Shown: positions 1 to 8,067 of the stretch, piece after piece
Position numbering within the stretch: position 1 is the first letter of the stretch
How the letters are laid out: each line of letters starts with the position of its first letter
NCBI GenBank assembly: GCA_021824175.1
Contig: JAKALP010000011.1
Span: forward strand, 154,836-218,835
DNA from: Deltaproteobacteria bacterium
Lineage (GTDB): Bacteria > Desulfobacterota > Desulfobacteria > Desulfobacterales > Desulfosarcinaceae
DNA: 64,000 bases
Direction: 5' to 3'
Notes under the pieces: generated by a model
The model's input: only the letters and a program-made list of their open reading frames with translations
What the model was told of the DNA's origin: nothing
Databases searched by the model: none
Position numbers and translations under genes: made by a program

Positions 1-1556
1 TTGCTGTTGAACTTCATTTTCGCGCCCGCGGCCAGGTTAAGGGTGGTGACGCCATCGCTGCCGTCCGATCCCTGAACGTTGAGATTGCCCGAGACGAAAT
101 AGGGTATGGCCGCGGTCCATAACGCATCATGGCTGATAGTTCCACTGTTTACAAAGAGAAAGCTGTCGCTGCTGACATTGGTGAAGCTACAGCCGCCGAC
201 GATGGACCCGACATTATCGGCATAGGCTTTGATCGGATAAGCATTGTTCTGGCTGAGGGTGTTACCACTAAAGGCTACTGCGCCTGTAGCCAGAAGATTG
301 ATGCCGTTATTGATGGTGCTGTTGGCGACCGAACCGCCAATGGTGCCCGAGTAGTAAAGATCGTAGTTGCCATTGGAGTAAAACCGGCAAGAATCGATAA
401 CTGGAGCACCACCAGAGAGGAAAAGTCCATAACTGCTGCTGTTGGTCACGGCAGTATTGCGGATAGTGGGGGCGGATTGGTAAATGTAAATCCCGCCTTG
501 TCCTCCGCCACCGGCGTATTGAATGTTGCAGTAATCCAAAATAGTGGTGGTATCGTTAGTGGTGTTGTTCAATTGGATGCCATTCCAGTAACCGGCCGTG
601 GGAATGTCCTGATTGGAAGTAAATAGGATTGGAGCGGCCGATGTGCCCTGGGCGTTTAGGGCGCCTGGGTTTCCTGAATATCCGCCGATGGTCAGACCGG
701 TGTATTGTTTAAACTTGAGGGTGGCGCCAGGAGAAATGGCCAGCGTGGTGATGCTGTCGCCGCCGTCGGTGCCCTGCACGGTGACTGTAGACGAAACCAC
801 ATAGGCAATGGCCGCGGTCCAGGTGGCATCCTTGGTCACATTGCCGCTGACGATTTCCAGGAAGCTGGCGTTGTTTACATTGGTAAAGGTGCAGCCGTTG
901 ACGATGGGGCCGACGTTGTCGGCATATGCTTTGACTGGATAGGTATTGTTCTGGTTGATGGTATTCCCGCTAAAGGCTATTGCCCCGGCGGCTTGCAGGC
1001 TAAGGCCGTTATTGATGGTGCTGTTGGTGATCGACCCGCCGATGGTGCCGGAGTAGTAAAGATCATAATTACCGTTGCTGGTAAACCTGCAATTATCAAC
1101 AAGCGGCGATCCGCCCGAAAGGTAAAGGCCATGACTGTTGCTGTTACTGATTGTTATATAGCGAATGGCGGGCGAGGCCTGGTAGATATAGAGGGCTCCC
1201 TGTCCGCCGCCGCCGGCATATTGAAGGGTACAGTATTCAAGCTTTGTGATGGTGTCCGCGGCGGTATCGTAAACGCGGATGCCATACCAGTTACCGGCGG
1301 TCGGGGTGGTGAGGTTTGAAGTAAAAAGGATAGGTTCCGCGGCCGTGCCTTGGGCTAAAAGCGCGCCTGGGTTGCCTGAATAGGCGCCAATGGCGAGCTG
1401 TGTGTTTAGGTTGAATCGCACTTGAACTCCGGGCTCGATGGTCAAGGTGGTGATCCCATCAGCACCGTCAGTGCCCTGAATGGTGATACTGCTTGTGACA
1501 ATATAGGGGCTGCCCGCCTTGGTCCATATAGTGTCTTTGGAAATGGTGCCACTGAC
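1..1556 (-). repeat. Second block of the same coding repeats (2 units plus a partial)
   Basis: Related units start near 1556 (GTISKDTIW), 845 (GNVTKDATW) and 146 (GTISHDALW), a spacing of about 700-710 bp. They are more diverged from each other than the 2935-5345 block and are separated from it by the Fn3/CARDB/Ig segment. The third unit is cut by the window edge. Confidence 0.8.
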
Positions 1557-4500
1557 AAGGGTCGGTTCCGGGGGTGTCTCATCGATGGTGAAGTCAATGG
1601 TGTAAGATTGGGTATTTCCCCAAGTGTCCGCGGCCGTCAAGCTCATCTGATAACTGCCTAGGGCCAGGGGCAGATTGCCGGGTATAAAAGTAAATGTATC
1701 GCTGCTTTCGCTGATGGTGCCGCTTACGGGGTGCTGGTTGCCGTCAAGCAACGCGAAGTGGGCCATTACAAAAGCATCATCCACGGCACTCTGGCTATCG
1801 GAAAGCGTCGCTCGAATTTGCTGAAGGTTTTGCAGGTGTGCACCTGCTGCGGGCGAAGTGCCGGATAGGGTAGGTGGCTGGTTATCCGCCACGCTGGATA
1901 AGGCGACGGAAAGGCTGTTGTTGGCTTCGTCGGCTTCCAAAATATTTGACTGGCTATCGGCGACCACCCGGATAACGGGATCGCCGCCGTTGTAAGTCCA
2001 GTTGGTGCTGGCCTGAATGCTGCCTCCCGAAGCTATGGCGCTATTCACGGTAGCGGTGCTGATGCCGACGCCGTCTGCTTGAAAGCCCACGGCAAATGCA
2101 TCCATAACCGCGCTATTACCGGTGTTGCGGACTGTTGCGGTGAGGGTTATGCTCTGCCCCGGTTGGAGGTGCCCGGCAGGGGTGATGGCGATGCCGCTGA
2201 CGATCAAATCCGGCATCATAACACTTGTGGTCAGATGCCAGACAGGCCCCAACGTTTCGGCGCTCAGATTATCTTTGGCTTTTACTTGCCAATAATAAGT
2301 AACGCCCTGGCTCAGATTATCTTTCACATAGGAAGAGGAAGTTAGGCCTGTTGCTTCCAGGACCAGGCTTGTAGCTGATGTCCCCCAAAAAAGATCATAA
2401 TAGACCATATCCGTTGGATTGGGATCGCTGCTTACCCAACTTAAATTTATGCCACCAATAGGAGAGATGTTAATGGCATTATCGGCCGGCTGGGGTGAGG
2501 AGGGCGCCAGGGGTGGATAGTTTGCGGGGGTCCCGCCGCTTTGATTTTCAGCCGTGGACCAGGGGTCTGCGTCCACGCTTCCGTAGGTTTTATCCCCAGT
2601 GGTGTTGGGGCCTGTAGTAGCACCCCACCAATTGTTTTCGGCGTTCAGGGTGCCGGAGCCAGAGTAGTAGAGGCCGTAATTGGTGTTGCCGCTGAAATTG
2701 TTGTTGCGAATCACCGGCAGAGCGCTTGAGATATAGATCCCATACAGATTATTGATAAAATTGTTAAAGTTTATCTGAGCTTCATTAGCGCCGCTGCCCA
2801 CAATATAGATACCAGCATGGCTGCTATAGCGGAAAATACAATAGGTGATGGCGGGCTTGGCATTACTAAGATAGAGCATGCCCTGGCTGCTGCTACCGCC
2901 GTATTCCAACATGCAGCGGCTTAGAATCGTTGTGGCGTCGTTGGCCGTGTTGTCGATCTTGATGTTGTTCCAGTAGCCGGCCGTGGGCGTGGTCTGATTG
3001 GAAGTAAAGACAATGGGCGCCGCGGCCGTGCCTTGGGCATTGAGGGCGCCGGGGTTTCCCGAAGACGCGCCGATGGTCAGACCGCTGCTTTGCTTGAACT
3101 TGATCGTGGCGCCTGGGGAGATGGTCAGGGTAGTAATGCTGTCGCCGCCGTCGGTGCCCTGCACGGTGACCGTAGATGAAATCACATAGGCAATGGCCGC
3201 GGTCCAGGTGGCATCCTTGGTCACATTGCCGCTGGTGATCTCCAGGTAGCTGGCGCTGTTTACATTGGCAAAAGTGCAGCCGTTGACGATGGGGCCGACG
3301 TTATCGGCATATGCTTTAATGGGATAGCTGTTGTTCTGGTTGAGGGTATTGCCGCTGAAGGATACTGCTCCGGTGGCTTGCAAACTGAGGCCGTTATTGA
3401 TGGTGCTGTTGGTGATCGATCCACCAATGGTGCCGGTATAGTAAAAATCGTAATTGCCGTTGGCGTTGAAGCTGCAAGCGTCGATGATCGGCGTGCCGGT
3501 CAAAAGATAAATTCCGTAACTGCCGCTGTTGGCTATGGTCGTATTGCGGATGGTAGGCGAGGCATTGCTGATATTCAATGCACCTTGGCTGGAGCCGCCG
3601 GCATACTGGATGGTGCTATAAGAGAGTATCGTGGTGGCGTCGTTGGCCGTGTTGTCGATCTTGATGTTGTTCCAGTAACCGGCCGTGGGCGTGGTCTGGT
3701 TGGAAGTAAAGACAATGGGCGCCGCGGCCGTGCCTTGGGCATTGAGGGCGCCGGGGTTGCCCGAAGATGCGCCGATGGTCAGCCCGCAGCTTTGCTTGAA
3801 CTTGATGGTGGCGCCGGGAGAGATGGTCAGCGTGGTGATGCTGTCGCCGCCGTCGGTTCCCTGCACGGTGACCGCAGACGATATCACATAAGGAATGGCC
3901 GCGGTCCAGGTGGCATCCTTGGTCACATTGCCGCTGGCGATCTCCAGGTAGCTGGCGCTGTTTACATTGGCAAAGGTGCAGCCGTTAACGATGGGGCCGA
4001 CGTTATCGGCATAAGCTTTAATGGGATAGCTGTTGTTCTGATTGAGGGTGTTGCCGCTGAAGGTCACGGCTCCGGCGGCTTGCAGGCTGATGCCGTTATT
4101 GATGGTGCTGTTGGAGATCGATCCGCCCATGGTGCCGGTGTAGTAAAGATCATAATTGCCGTTGGCGCTGAAGCTGCAAGCGTCGATGGTCGGCGTACCG
4201 GTCAAAAGATAAATTCCATAACTGCCGTTGTTGGCTATGGTCGTATTGCGGACGGTGGGCGAGGCATTGCTGATATTCAGTGCACCTTGGCTGGTGCCGC
4301 CGGCGTACTGAATGGAACAATAAGAGAGTATCGTGGTAGCGTCGTTGGCCGTGTTGTCGATCTTGATGTTGCTCCAGTAGCCGGCCGTGGGCGTGGTCTG
4401 ATTGGAAGTAAAGACAATGGGCGCCGCGGCCGTGCCCTGGGCATTGAGGGCGCCGGGGTTTCCCGAAGACGCGCCGATGTTCAAACCGCTGCTTTGCTTG

Positions 4501-5438
4501 AACTTGATCGTGGCGCCTGGGGAGATGGTCAGGGTAGTAATGCTGTCGCCGCCGTCGGTGCCCTGCACGGTGACCGTAGATGAAATCACATAGGCAATGG
4601 CCGCGGTCCAGGTGGCATCCTTGGTCACATTGCCGCTGGTGATCTCCAGGTAGCTGGCGCTGTTCACGTTGACAAAGGTGCAGCCGTTGACGATGGGGCC
4701 GACGTTATCGGCGTATGCTTTGATGGGATAGGTGTTGTTCTGATTGAGGGTGTTGCCGCTGAAGGTCACGGCTCCGGTGGCTTGCAGGCTGAGACCGTTA
4801 TTGATAGTGCTGTTGCTGATCGATCCGCCGATGGTGCCGATGTAGTAAAGATCATAATTGCCGTTGGCGCTGAAGCTGCAAGCGTCGATGGTCGGTGTGC
4901 CATTCAATAAATAAATCCCGTAGCTGCCGCTGTTGGCGATCGTCGTATTGCGGATGGTGGGCGAGGCATTGCTGATGTTCAATGCGCCTTGGCTGGAGCC
5001 GCCAGCGTACTGAATAGCACAATACGAGAGTATGGTGGTAGCGTCGTTGGCCGTATTGTCGATCTTGATGTTGTTCCAGTAGCCGGCCGTGGGCGTGGTC
5101 TGATTGGAAGTAAAGACAATGGGCGCCGCGGCCGTGCCCTGGGCGATGAGGGCGCCGGGGTTGCCCGAAGCTCCGCCGATGGTCAGCTGGGTGGATTGAT
5201 TGAAACGCACTTGTACGCCGGGCTCAATGGTCAAGGTGGCGCCAGCACTGCTGGAGCCCTGCACAGTGATACTGCTGGTGACTATGTATGGGCTGCCAGT
5301 TAGAGTCCAAGTAGTATCTGAGGAGATGGTACCGCCTACATTGGTGGCAGCTAACATAATGGTGGGCCAGTAAGCCCAGATGATTAACAGGAGGAGTCCA
5401 ACCCTGACATATCTATTGAGTTTATCTTTTGCCTTCAT
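1..5438 (-). CDS. Giant exported beta-helix repeat protein (5' part, runs off the left edge)
   Basis: One reading frame stays open on the minus strand from the ATG at 5438 to base 1 (1812 codons, no stop). The frame was checked at several points (codon first bases at 5438, 2474, 2219, 845 and 146 are in phase). The start has an AGAGG about 9 bases upstream. A signal peptide is clear: basic MKAKDKLNRYVR, a hydrophobic core, cleavage near residue 32. Order seen: four beta-helix units (about residues 37-950, ending in a NosD-like NNWWG motif), a fibronectin-III-like domain (977-1073), a CARDB domain starting MPDLIVSGI (1073-1180), an Ig-like domain (1180-1293), then two more units and the start of a third. 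Units carry right-handed beta-helix signatures such as ATIKFKQSSGL, SNSTINNG and YGIYLL. Probably a secreted or surface adhesin or carbohydrate-active protein; the C-terminus and anchor are unseen. The domain reading is firm, the function is inferred. Confidence 0.92.
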   Translation of the reverse strand, partial: MKAKDKLNRYVRVGLLLLIIWAYWPTIMLAATNVGGTISSDTTWTLTGSPYIVTSSITVQGSSSAGATLTIEPGVQVRFNQSTQLTIGGASGNPGALIAQGTAAAPIVFTSNQTTPTAGYWNNIKIDNTANDATTILSYCAIQYAGGSSQGALNISNASPTIRNTTIANSGSYGIYLLNGTPTIDACSFSANGNYDLYYIGTIGGSISNSTINNGLSLQATGAVTFSGNTLNQNNTYPIKAYADNVGPIVNGCTFVNVNSASYLEITSGNVTKDATWTAAIAYVISSTVTVQGTDGGDSITTLTISPGATIKFKQSSGLNIGASSGNPGALNAQGTAAAPIVFTSNQTTPTAGYWSNIKIDNTANDATTILSYCSIQYAGGTSQGALNISNASPTVRNTTIANNGSYGIYLLTGTPTIDACSFSANGNYDLYYTGTMGGSISNSTINNGISLQAAGAVTFSGNTLNQNNSYPIKAYADNVGPIVNGCTFANVNSASYLEIASGNVTKDATWTAAIPYVISSAVTVQGTDGGDSITTLTISPGATIKFKQSCGLTIGASSGNPGALNAQGTAAAPIVFTSNQTTPTAGYWNNIKIDNTANDATTILSYSTIQYAGGSSQGALNISNASPTIRNTTIANSGSYGIYLLTGTPIIDACSFNANGNYDFYYTGTIGGSITNSTINNGLSLQATGAVSFSGNTLNQNNSYPIKAYADNVGPIVNGCTFANVNSASYLEITSGNVTKDATWTAAIAYVISSTVTVQGTDGGDSITTLTISPGATIKFKQSSGLTIGASSGNPGALNAQGTAAAPIVFTSNQTTPTAGYWNNIKIDNTANDATTILSRCMLEYGGSSSQGMLYLSNAKPAITYCIFRYSSHAGIYIVGSGANEAQINFNNFINNLYGIYISSALPVIRNNNFSGNTNYGLYYSGSGTLNAENNWWGATTGPNTTGDKTYGSVDADPWSTAENQSGGTPANYPPLAPSSPQPADNAINISPIGGINLSWVSSDPNPTDMVYYDLFWGTSATSLVLEATGLTSSSYVKDNLSQGVTYYWQVKAKDNLSAETLGPVWHLTTSVMMPDLIVSGIAITPAGHLQPGQSITLTATVRNTGNSAVMDAFAVGFQADGVGISTATVNSAIASGGSIQASTNWTYNGGDPVIRVVADSQSNILEADEANNSLSVALSSVADNQPPTLSGTSPAAGAHLQNLQQIRATLSDSQSAVDDAFVMAHFALLDGNQHPVSGTISESSDTFTFIPGNLPLALGSYQMSLTAADTWGNTQSYTIDFTIDETPPEPTLVSGTISKDTIWTKAGSPYIVTSSITIQGTDGADGITTLTIEPGVQVRFNLNTQLAIGAYSGNPGALLAQGTAAEPILFTSNLTTPTAGNWYGIRVYDTAADTITKLEYCTLQYAGGGGQGALYIYQASPAIRYITISNSNSHGLYLSGGSPLVDNCRFTSNGNYDLYYSGTIGGSITNSTINNGLSLQAAGAIAFSGNTINQNNTYPVKAYADNVGPIVNGCTFTNVNNASFLEIVSGNVTKDATWTAAIAYVVSSTVTVQGTDGGDSITTLAISPGATLKFKQYTGLTIGGYSGNPGALNAQGTSAAPILFTSNQDIPTAGYWNGIQLNNTTNDTTTILDYCNIQYAGGGGQGGIYIYQSAPTIRNTAVTNSSSYGLFLSGGAPVIDSCRFYSNGNYDLYYSGTIGGSVANSTINNGINLLATGAVAFSGNTLSQNNAYPIKAYADNVGSIVGGCSFTNVSSDSFLFVNSGTISHDALWTAAIPYFVSGNLNVQGSDGSDGVTTLNLAAGAKMKFNS
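2935..5345 (-). repeat. Four tandem ~702-bp coding repeats
   Basis: The phrase encoding GNVTKDATW recurs at about 4630, 3925 and 3222, and a diverged form (GTISSDTTW) lies near 5325, giving a period of 702-703 bp (234 codons). Long blocks around 3000-3370, 3690-4080 and 4395-4800 are almost identical at the DNA level, including third positions. The unit nearest the centre of the protein diverges after about 2930. Confidence 0.85.
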
Positions 5439-5580
5439 CCGATTAGACCTCTTTGGTGTGGTTTACATATTTTTCTTTATTACATTTGATGAATTGCTGG
5501 GAGAACAAGACCGCAAAATCATATAATTATTTGATATTATTATATATAAATTATTACTATAGTCAGAGCGAGCAAGATCT

Positions 5581-5606
5581 AAAAAAGCCTTCAGATGGAT
5601 GAAGGC
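5581..5606 (-). terminator. Intrinsic terminator-like hairpin, minus strand
   Basis: A perfect 7-bp stem GCCTTCA / TGAAGGC (5587-5593 / 5600-5606) with a 6-base loop is followed on the minus strand by six T. It sits about 140 bp upstream of the giant minus-strand gene with no annotated gene feeding into it, so it would end a short RNA or act as an attenuator. Confidence 0.55.
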
Positions 5607-5946
5607 ATAAAAATGCATAAACGGTTTGTCGACTGCCTAAAACAGTTCACAAAATCATTAAATTTTAAGGTGGTTTTGTCTAAAATAGTGAAGCTATAAT
5701 TGCTGCTGGTCGTAGTATATGGCCTTTTAAGAAAAAGCAAGAACAAACTATATCCAGCTAATCATTGACTGAATCGTAGAAAATGCCTCTATAAGAAAAT
5801 ACGGGCAATCGGTTGAATTTTCAAATTGCAGTAGAAGCAACCGGCACCACAAGCCATCTTAAAGAGAAATACATCGGCCTCAGATTTGCTAAGGGAGCAT
5901 AATCGCCGCTTTTAACTCTGCAGATGCCATGGGTCGTTCGAACGCT

Positions 5947-6000
5947 GGTTACCTGTGGTGCAGGCATCTCCCCATGGGAATCAGACAGGTTACCTTTTTT
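5947..6000 (+). terminator. Terminator-like hairpin, plus strand, overlapping an alternative hairpin
   Basis: GGTTACCTGT (5947-5956) and ACAGGTTACC (5985-5994) form a 10-bp stem with one T-T mismatch, followed directly by T6 (5995-6000). The left arm lies inside the loop of a second inverted repeat, AGATGCC / GGCATCT, and that repeat's right arm lies in this loop, so the two structures compete. No plus-strand gene precedes it. Confidence 0.5.
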
Positions 6001-6043
6001 GTCTTGACACCATTATGCAATTTAAACAGAGTAATAGTAGCTT

Positions 6044-6874
6044 ATGAATGCCATCTGTCCAAATCATCCCAATCCAGCGCCTGGTCAGGCCGGTCAGGGT
6101 TCTGCTGATGGCAAGAGCCAAGTTTCGGCGCAGGATATAGGTGCTTTTCTCCGTTTTTGCCAAACCCCGTACGCTTATACCCAACGCGATGAGTTACTTG
6201 GCGCGGCAGCGGTTCTAAGCCGTCAACTGTTCACCGCAGAGGGCAGTGTCGTCCTGCTATGCGAGCCCCATTCAAGAGAAACGGTCGTTTCGGCCGTCTG
6301 TGTGGAGAATGCTGATCTGGAACAACGTTTGAAAAATTTTCGTTTCAACAAGGACACAAATACCGACAATTTGCAACCGCCCGGCATCACCGGCATGGTT
6401 GAACCCTGCGAGGGTTTCCACGCCGTGCAGGCTCAATTCAGCGATAATGTCATCAATCAACTGGCGGTGCCCCTGCTACAGAGTGGCGCCAAAATCGGCG
6501 CGCTTTGGGTTATCAACAAAAAACAGGGGAATTTTACGAGTGACGATGCCCAGCTTTTATCGGCGGTTGCGGGGGTAACTGCAGCCGCTATGACCGCGTT
6601 AGAAGTTCGGCAACAACTGGCTGCTTGCGATCGCAATGCCCAGGATCTCAACCAGGCCAGGGATCGCGCGACCCATCACCTGTCCCATGCCATTAAAACA
6701 CCACTGTCGGTGTTGATCGCATGTTTGAAGCTTCTGGAAAAGCATTTGGAAACATCCTCCCTGGAAGGATGGCAGAGCATTTACGAACGTGCACACCGAA
6801 ATCTGGATCGGTTAATGACCATTGAGTATGAAGTGGAAGATATTTTGAGACAATGCGATGAAGAAAATCGATGA
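6044..6874 (+). CDS. GAF-domain histidine-kinase-like protein lacking an ATPase domain
   Basis: 276 residues. Roughly residues 45-190 look like a GAF sensory domain (LLGAAAVLSR, then AVPLLQSGAKIGALWVINK). A dimerisation/phosphoacceptor helix follows, with an H-box HHLSHAIKTPLSVL and the candidate phospho-histidine at about residue 215. The protein ends shortly after, with no N, G1 or G2 box, so it cannot phosphorylate itself as a normal kinase. It overlaps the next kinase gene by 17 bp, so the two are probably co-translated and may form a heteromer. No transmembrane segment is seen, so it is probably cytoplasmic. The ribosome site at 6044 is weak and the exact start is uncertain. Confidence 0.75.
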   Translation: MNAICPNHPNPAPGQAGQGSADGKSQVSAQDIGAFLRFCQTPYAYTQRDELLGAAAVLSRQLFTAEGSVVLLCEPHSRETVVSAVCVENADLEQRLKNFRFNKDTNTDNLQPPGITGMVEPCEGFHAVQAQFSDNVINQLAVPLLQSGAKIGALWVINKKQGNFTSDDAQLLSAVAGVTAAAMTALEVRQQLAACDRNAQDLNQARDRATHHLSHAIKTPLSVLIACLKLLEKHLETSSLEGWQSIYERAHRNLDRLMTIEYEVEDILRQCDEENR

Positions 6875-7727
6875 CGATAGTGATTACGAGCATAGCACGC
6901 CAAAGCAGCCGGAAAATACCGGCGGCGACATTCATCCCAAGGCCATCATGGATCAGGGCTGCGATGATAATTTCTTCAGACAGGTCAATATTGAATTTTT
7001 GGTGCATGAACTTAAAGCCCCGGTCAGCATCATTGAAACCGGCGTGCGCATGCTTCTTGAAAAGCAGGCGCCTGGCGCGGCCCTGACGCCTTTTCAGTTG
7101 CGCACCCTGGAGCGGGTCTTGCGAAATGCTTCCAAGACTCGCGACATGCTGGCTGAACTGTTGGAGGTGGGCCGAGCCCAAAGCGCATGCTTTCACTGCA
7201 TCCCCTTTCCGCCCCTGCTGATTCTGCGACAGACTTTGATGGCCGTAGTTGAGGCCGGTGATCCAGTGCTTTACGATCAAATGAAAGATCTGCCCGATAT
7301 GAATGATCGCCTGACCTTTTTGGCCCAACAAGGTATCCGCTTGGATGCTTCCCCTGAAACCGAGCTGATGAGCTTGAATCAGGATCAGATCAAATTCAGC
7401 CAGGTGGCGGGCAACTTGATTCAAAATGGTTTTCAATACCGGCGGCGGCATTTATTGATCCACACCGCGCGGCGTCAGGATGTCTTTACCTTGGCCGTCC
7501 GCGATGATGGCCCCGGCATTGCTTCCGCTCATCATGAGACCATTTTCCAACGCTACAAACAGATTCTGCCCAATGACGGCATTGCCCGCAGCGGTCACGG
7601 GTTAGGTTTGGCTGTGGCCCGAATTCTAGCTCGTTCCATGGGTGGCGATATCGTGGTGGAGAGCGAACTAGGGCAAGGCGCCTTGTTTCGCCTGCATTTA
7701 CCGCAAACATTTCCCGGCTCAGTCTGA
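6858..7727 (+). CDS. Cytoplasmic sensor histidine kinase
   Basis: 289 residues. A HisKA region with EFLVHELKAPVS (phospho-acceptor His about 50) is followed by a HATPase_c domain with N-box NLIQNGFQY (Asn about 190), G1 box DDGPG (216-220) and G2 box GHGLGLAVAR (246-255). It lacks a membrane segment and an obvious input domain. It overlaps the upstream GAF protein by 17 bp; the likely division of labour is sensing by the first and catalysis by the second. No response regulator gene is adjacent, so the output partner is unknown. Confidence 0.85.
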   Translation: MKKIDDDSDYEHSTPKQPENTGGDIHPKAIMDQGCDDNFFRQVNIEFLVHELKAPVSIIETGVRMLLEKQAPGAALTPFQLRTLERVLRNASKTRDMLAELLEVGRAQSACFHCIPFPPLLILRQTLMAVVEAGDPVLYDQMKDLPDMNDRLTFLAQQGIRLDASPETELMSLNQDQIKFSQVAGNLIQNGFQYRRRHLLIHTARRQDVFTLAVRDDGPGIASAHHETIFQRYKQILPNDGIARSGHGLGLAVARILARSMGGDIVVESELGQGALFRLHLPQTFPGSV

Positions 7728-8067
7728 CGGAACCAGGCGTCCTCATATGAATCGTTGCTCCAAAGACAAAGGATGGGCGTCAAGATGGCCATTGGTTCTG
7801 TTCTTTTACCCCACCCGAGTAGATTGATAACCCCCTACTGCTTTCGCACTGTGCTTTTCAGTGCAAGAAAGAAGATGCGGTACCTGTAGAACTTGGGATG
7901 CTGAGGCGATCAGCGGGGAAACGGTCATTACTTAGCGTGAGGCAGCTACTGAGAATACCAAAGGATTTTTTACAGAATTACTTCTCGAATCTATTAATTT
8001 TCCAATAAATATGATACCAATCATCCGGAAGGAATTGCCAACGCGCAACCGAACAAGGAGAGAAGAA
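7728..8067. other. Intergenic region, nothing recognised
   Basis: About 340 bp between the kinase gene and the first substrate-binding protein gene. No convincing ORF, RNA motif or T-tailed terminator was seen. It probably carries the promoter of the downstream gene. Confidence 0.4.

Larger units (their letters stand above)
5439..6043. other. Gene-free, AT-rich divergent intergenic region
   Basis: No convincing protein gene lies here between two divergently transcribed genes. It holds two opposed terminator-like hairpins (5581-5606 on minus, 5947-6000 on plus), an upstream inverted repeat AGATGCC (5922-5928) / GGCATCT (5963-5969), and a TTGACA box at 6004-6009 without a good -10 partner. A frame of about 50 codons on the minus strand ending near 5590 has no useful start codon. 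No known riboswitch or 6S RNA consensus was recognised. Small RNAs or a regulatory leader are possible. Confidence 0.5.

Noticed and set aside
129..5303. Several long plus-strand frames across the first 5 kb (for example 3378-4583, 401 codons)
   Set aside because: They lie antisense to the giant repeat gene, have low-complexity composition, recur with the repeat period and lack ribosome sites. They are by-products of the repeat codon usage.
5600..5760. Minus-strand frame of about 50 codons before the 5581-5606 terminator
   Set aside because: No start codon near its beginning and no recognisable motif; treated as non-coding.
5900..6000. Possible 6S RNA, c-di-GMP or ZTP riboswitch
   Set aside because: Some words resemble parts of these (for example GGTCGT or GGCATCTC), but the core consensus bases are not met. 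Only an unnamed structured region is claimed.
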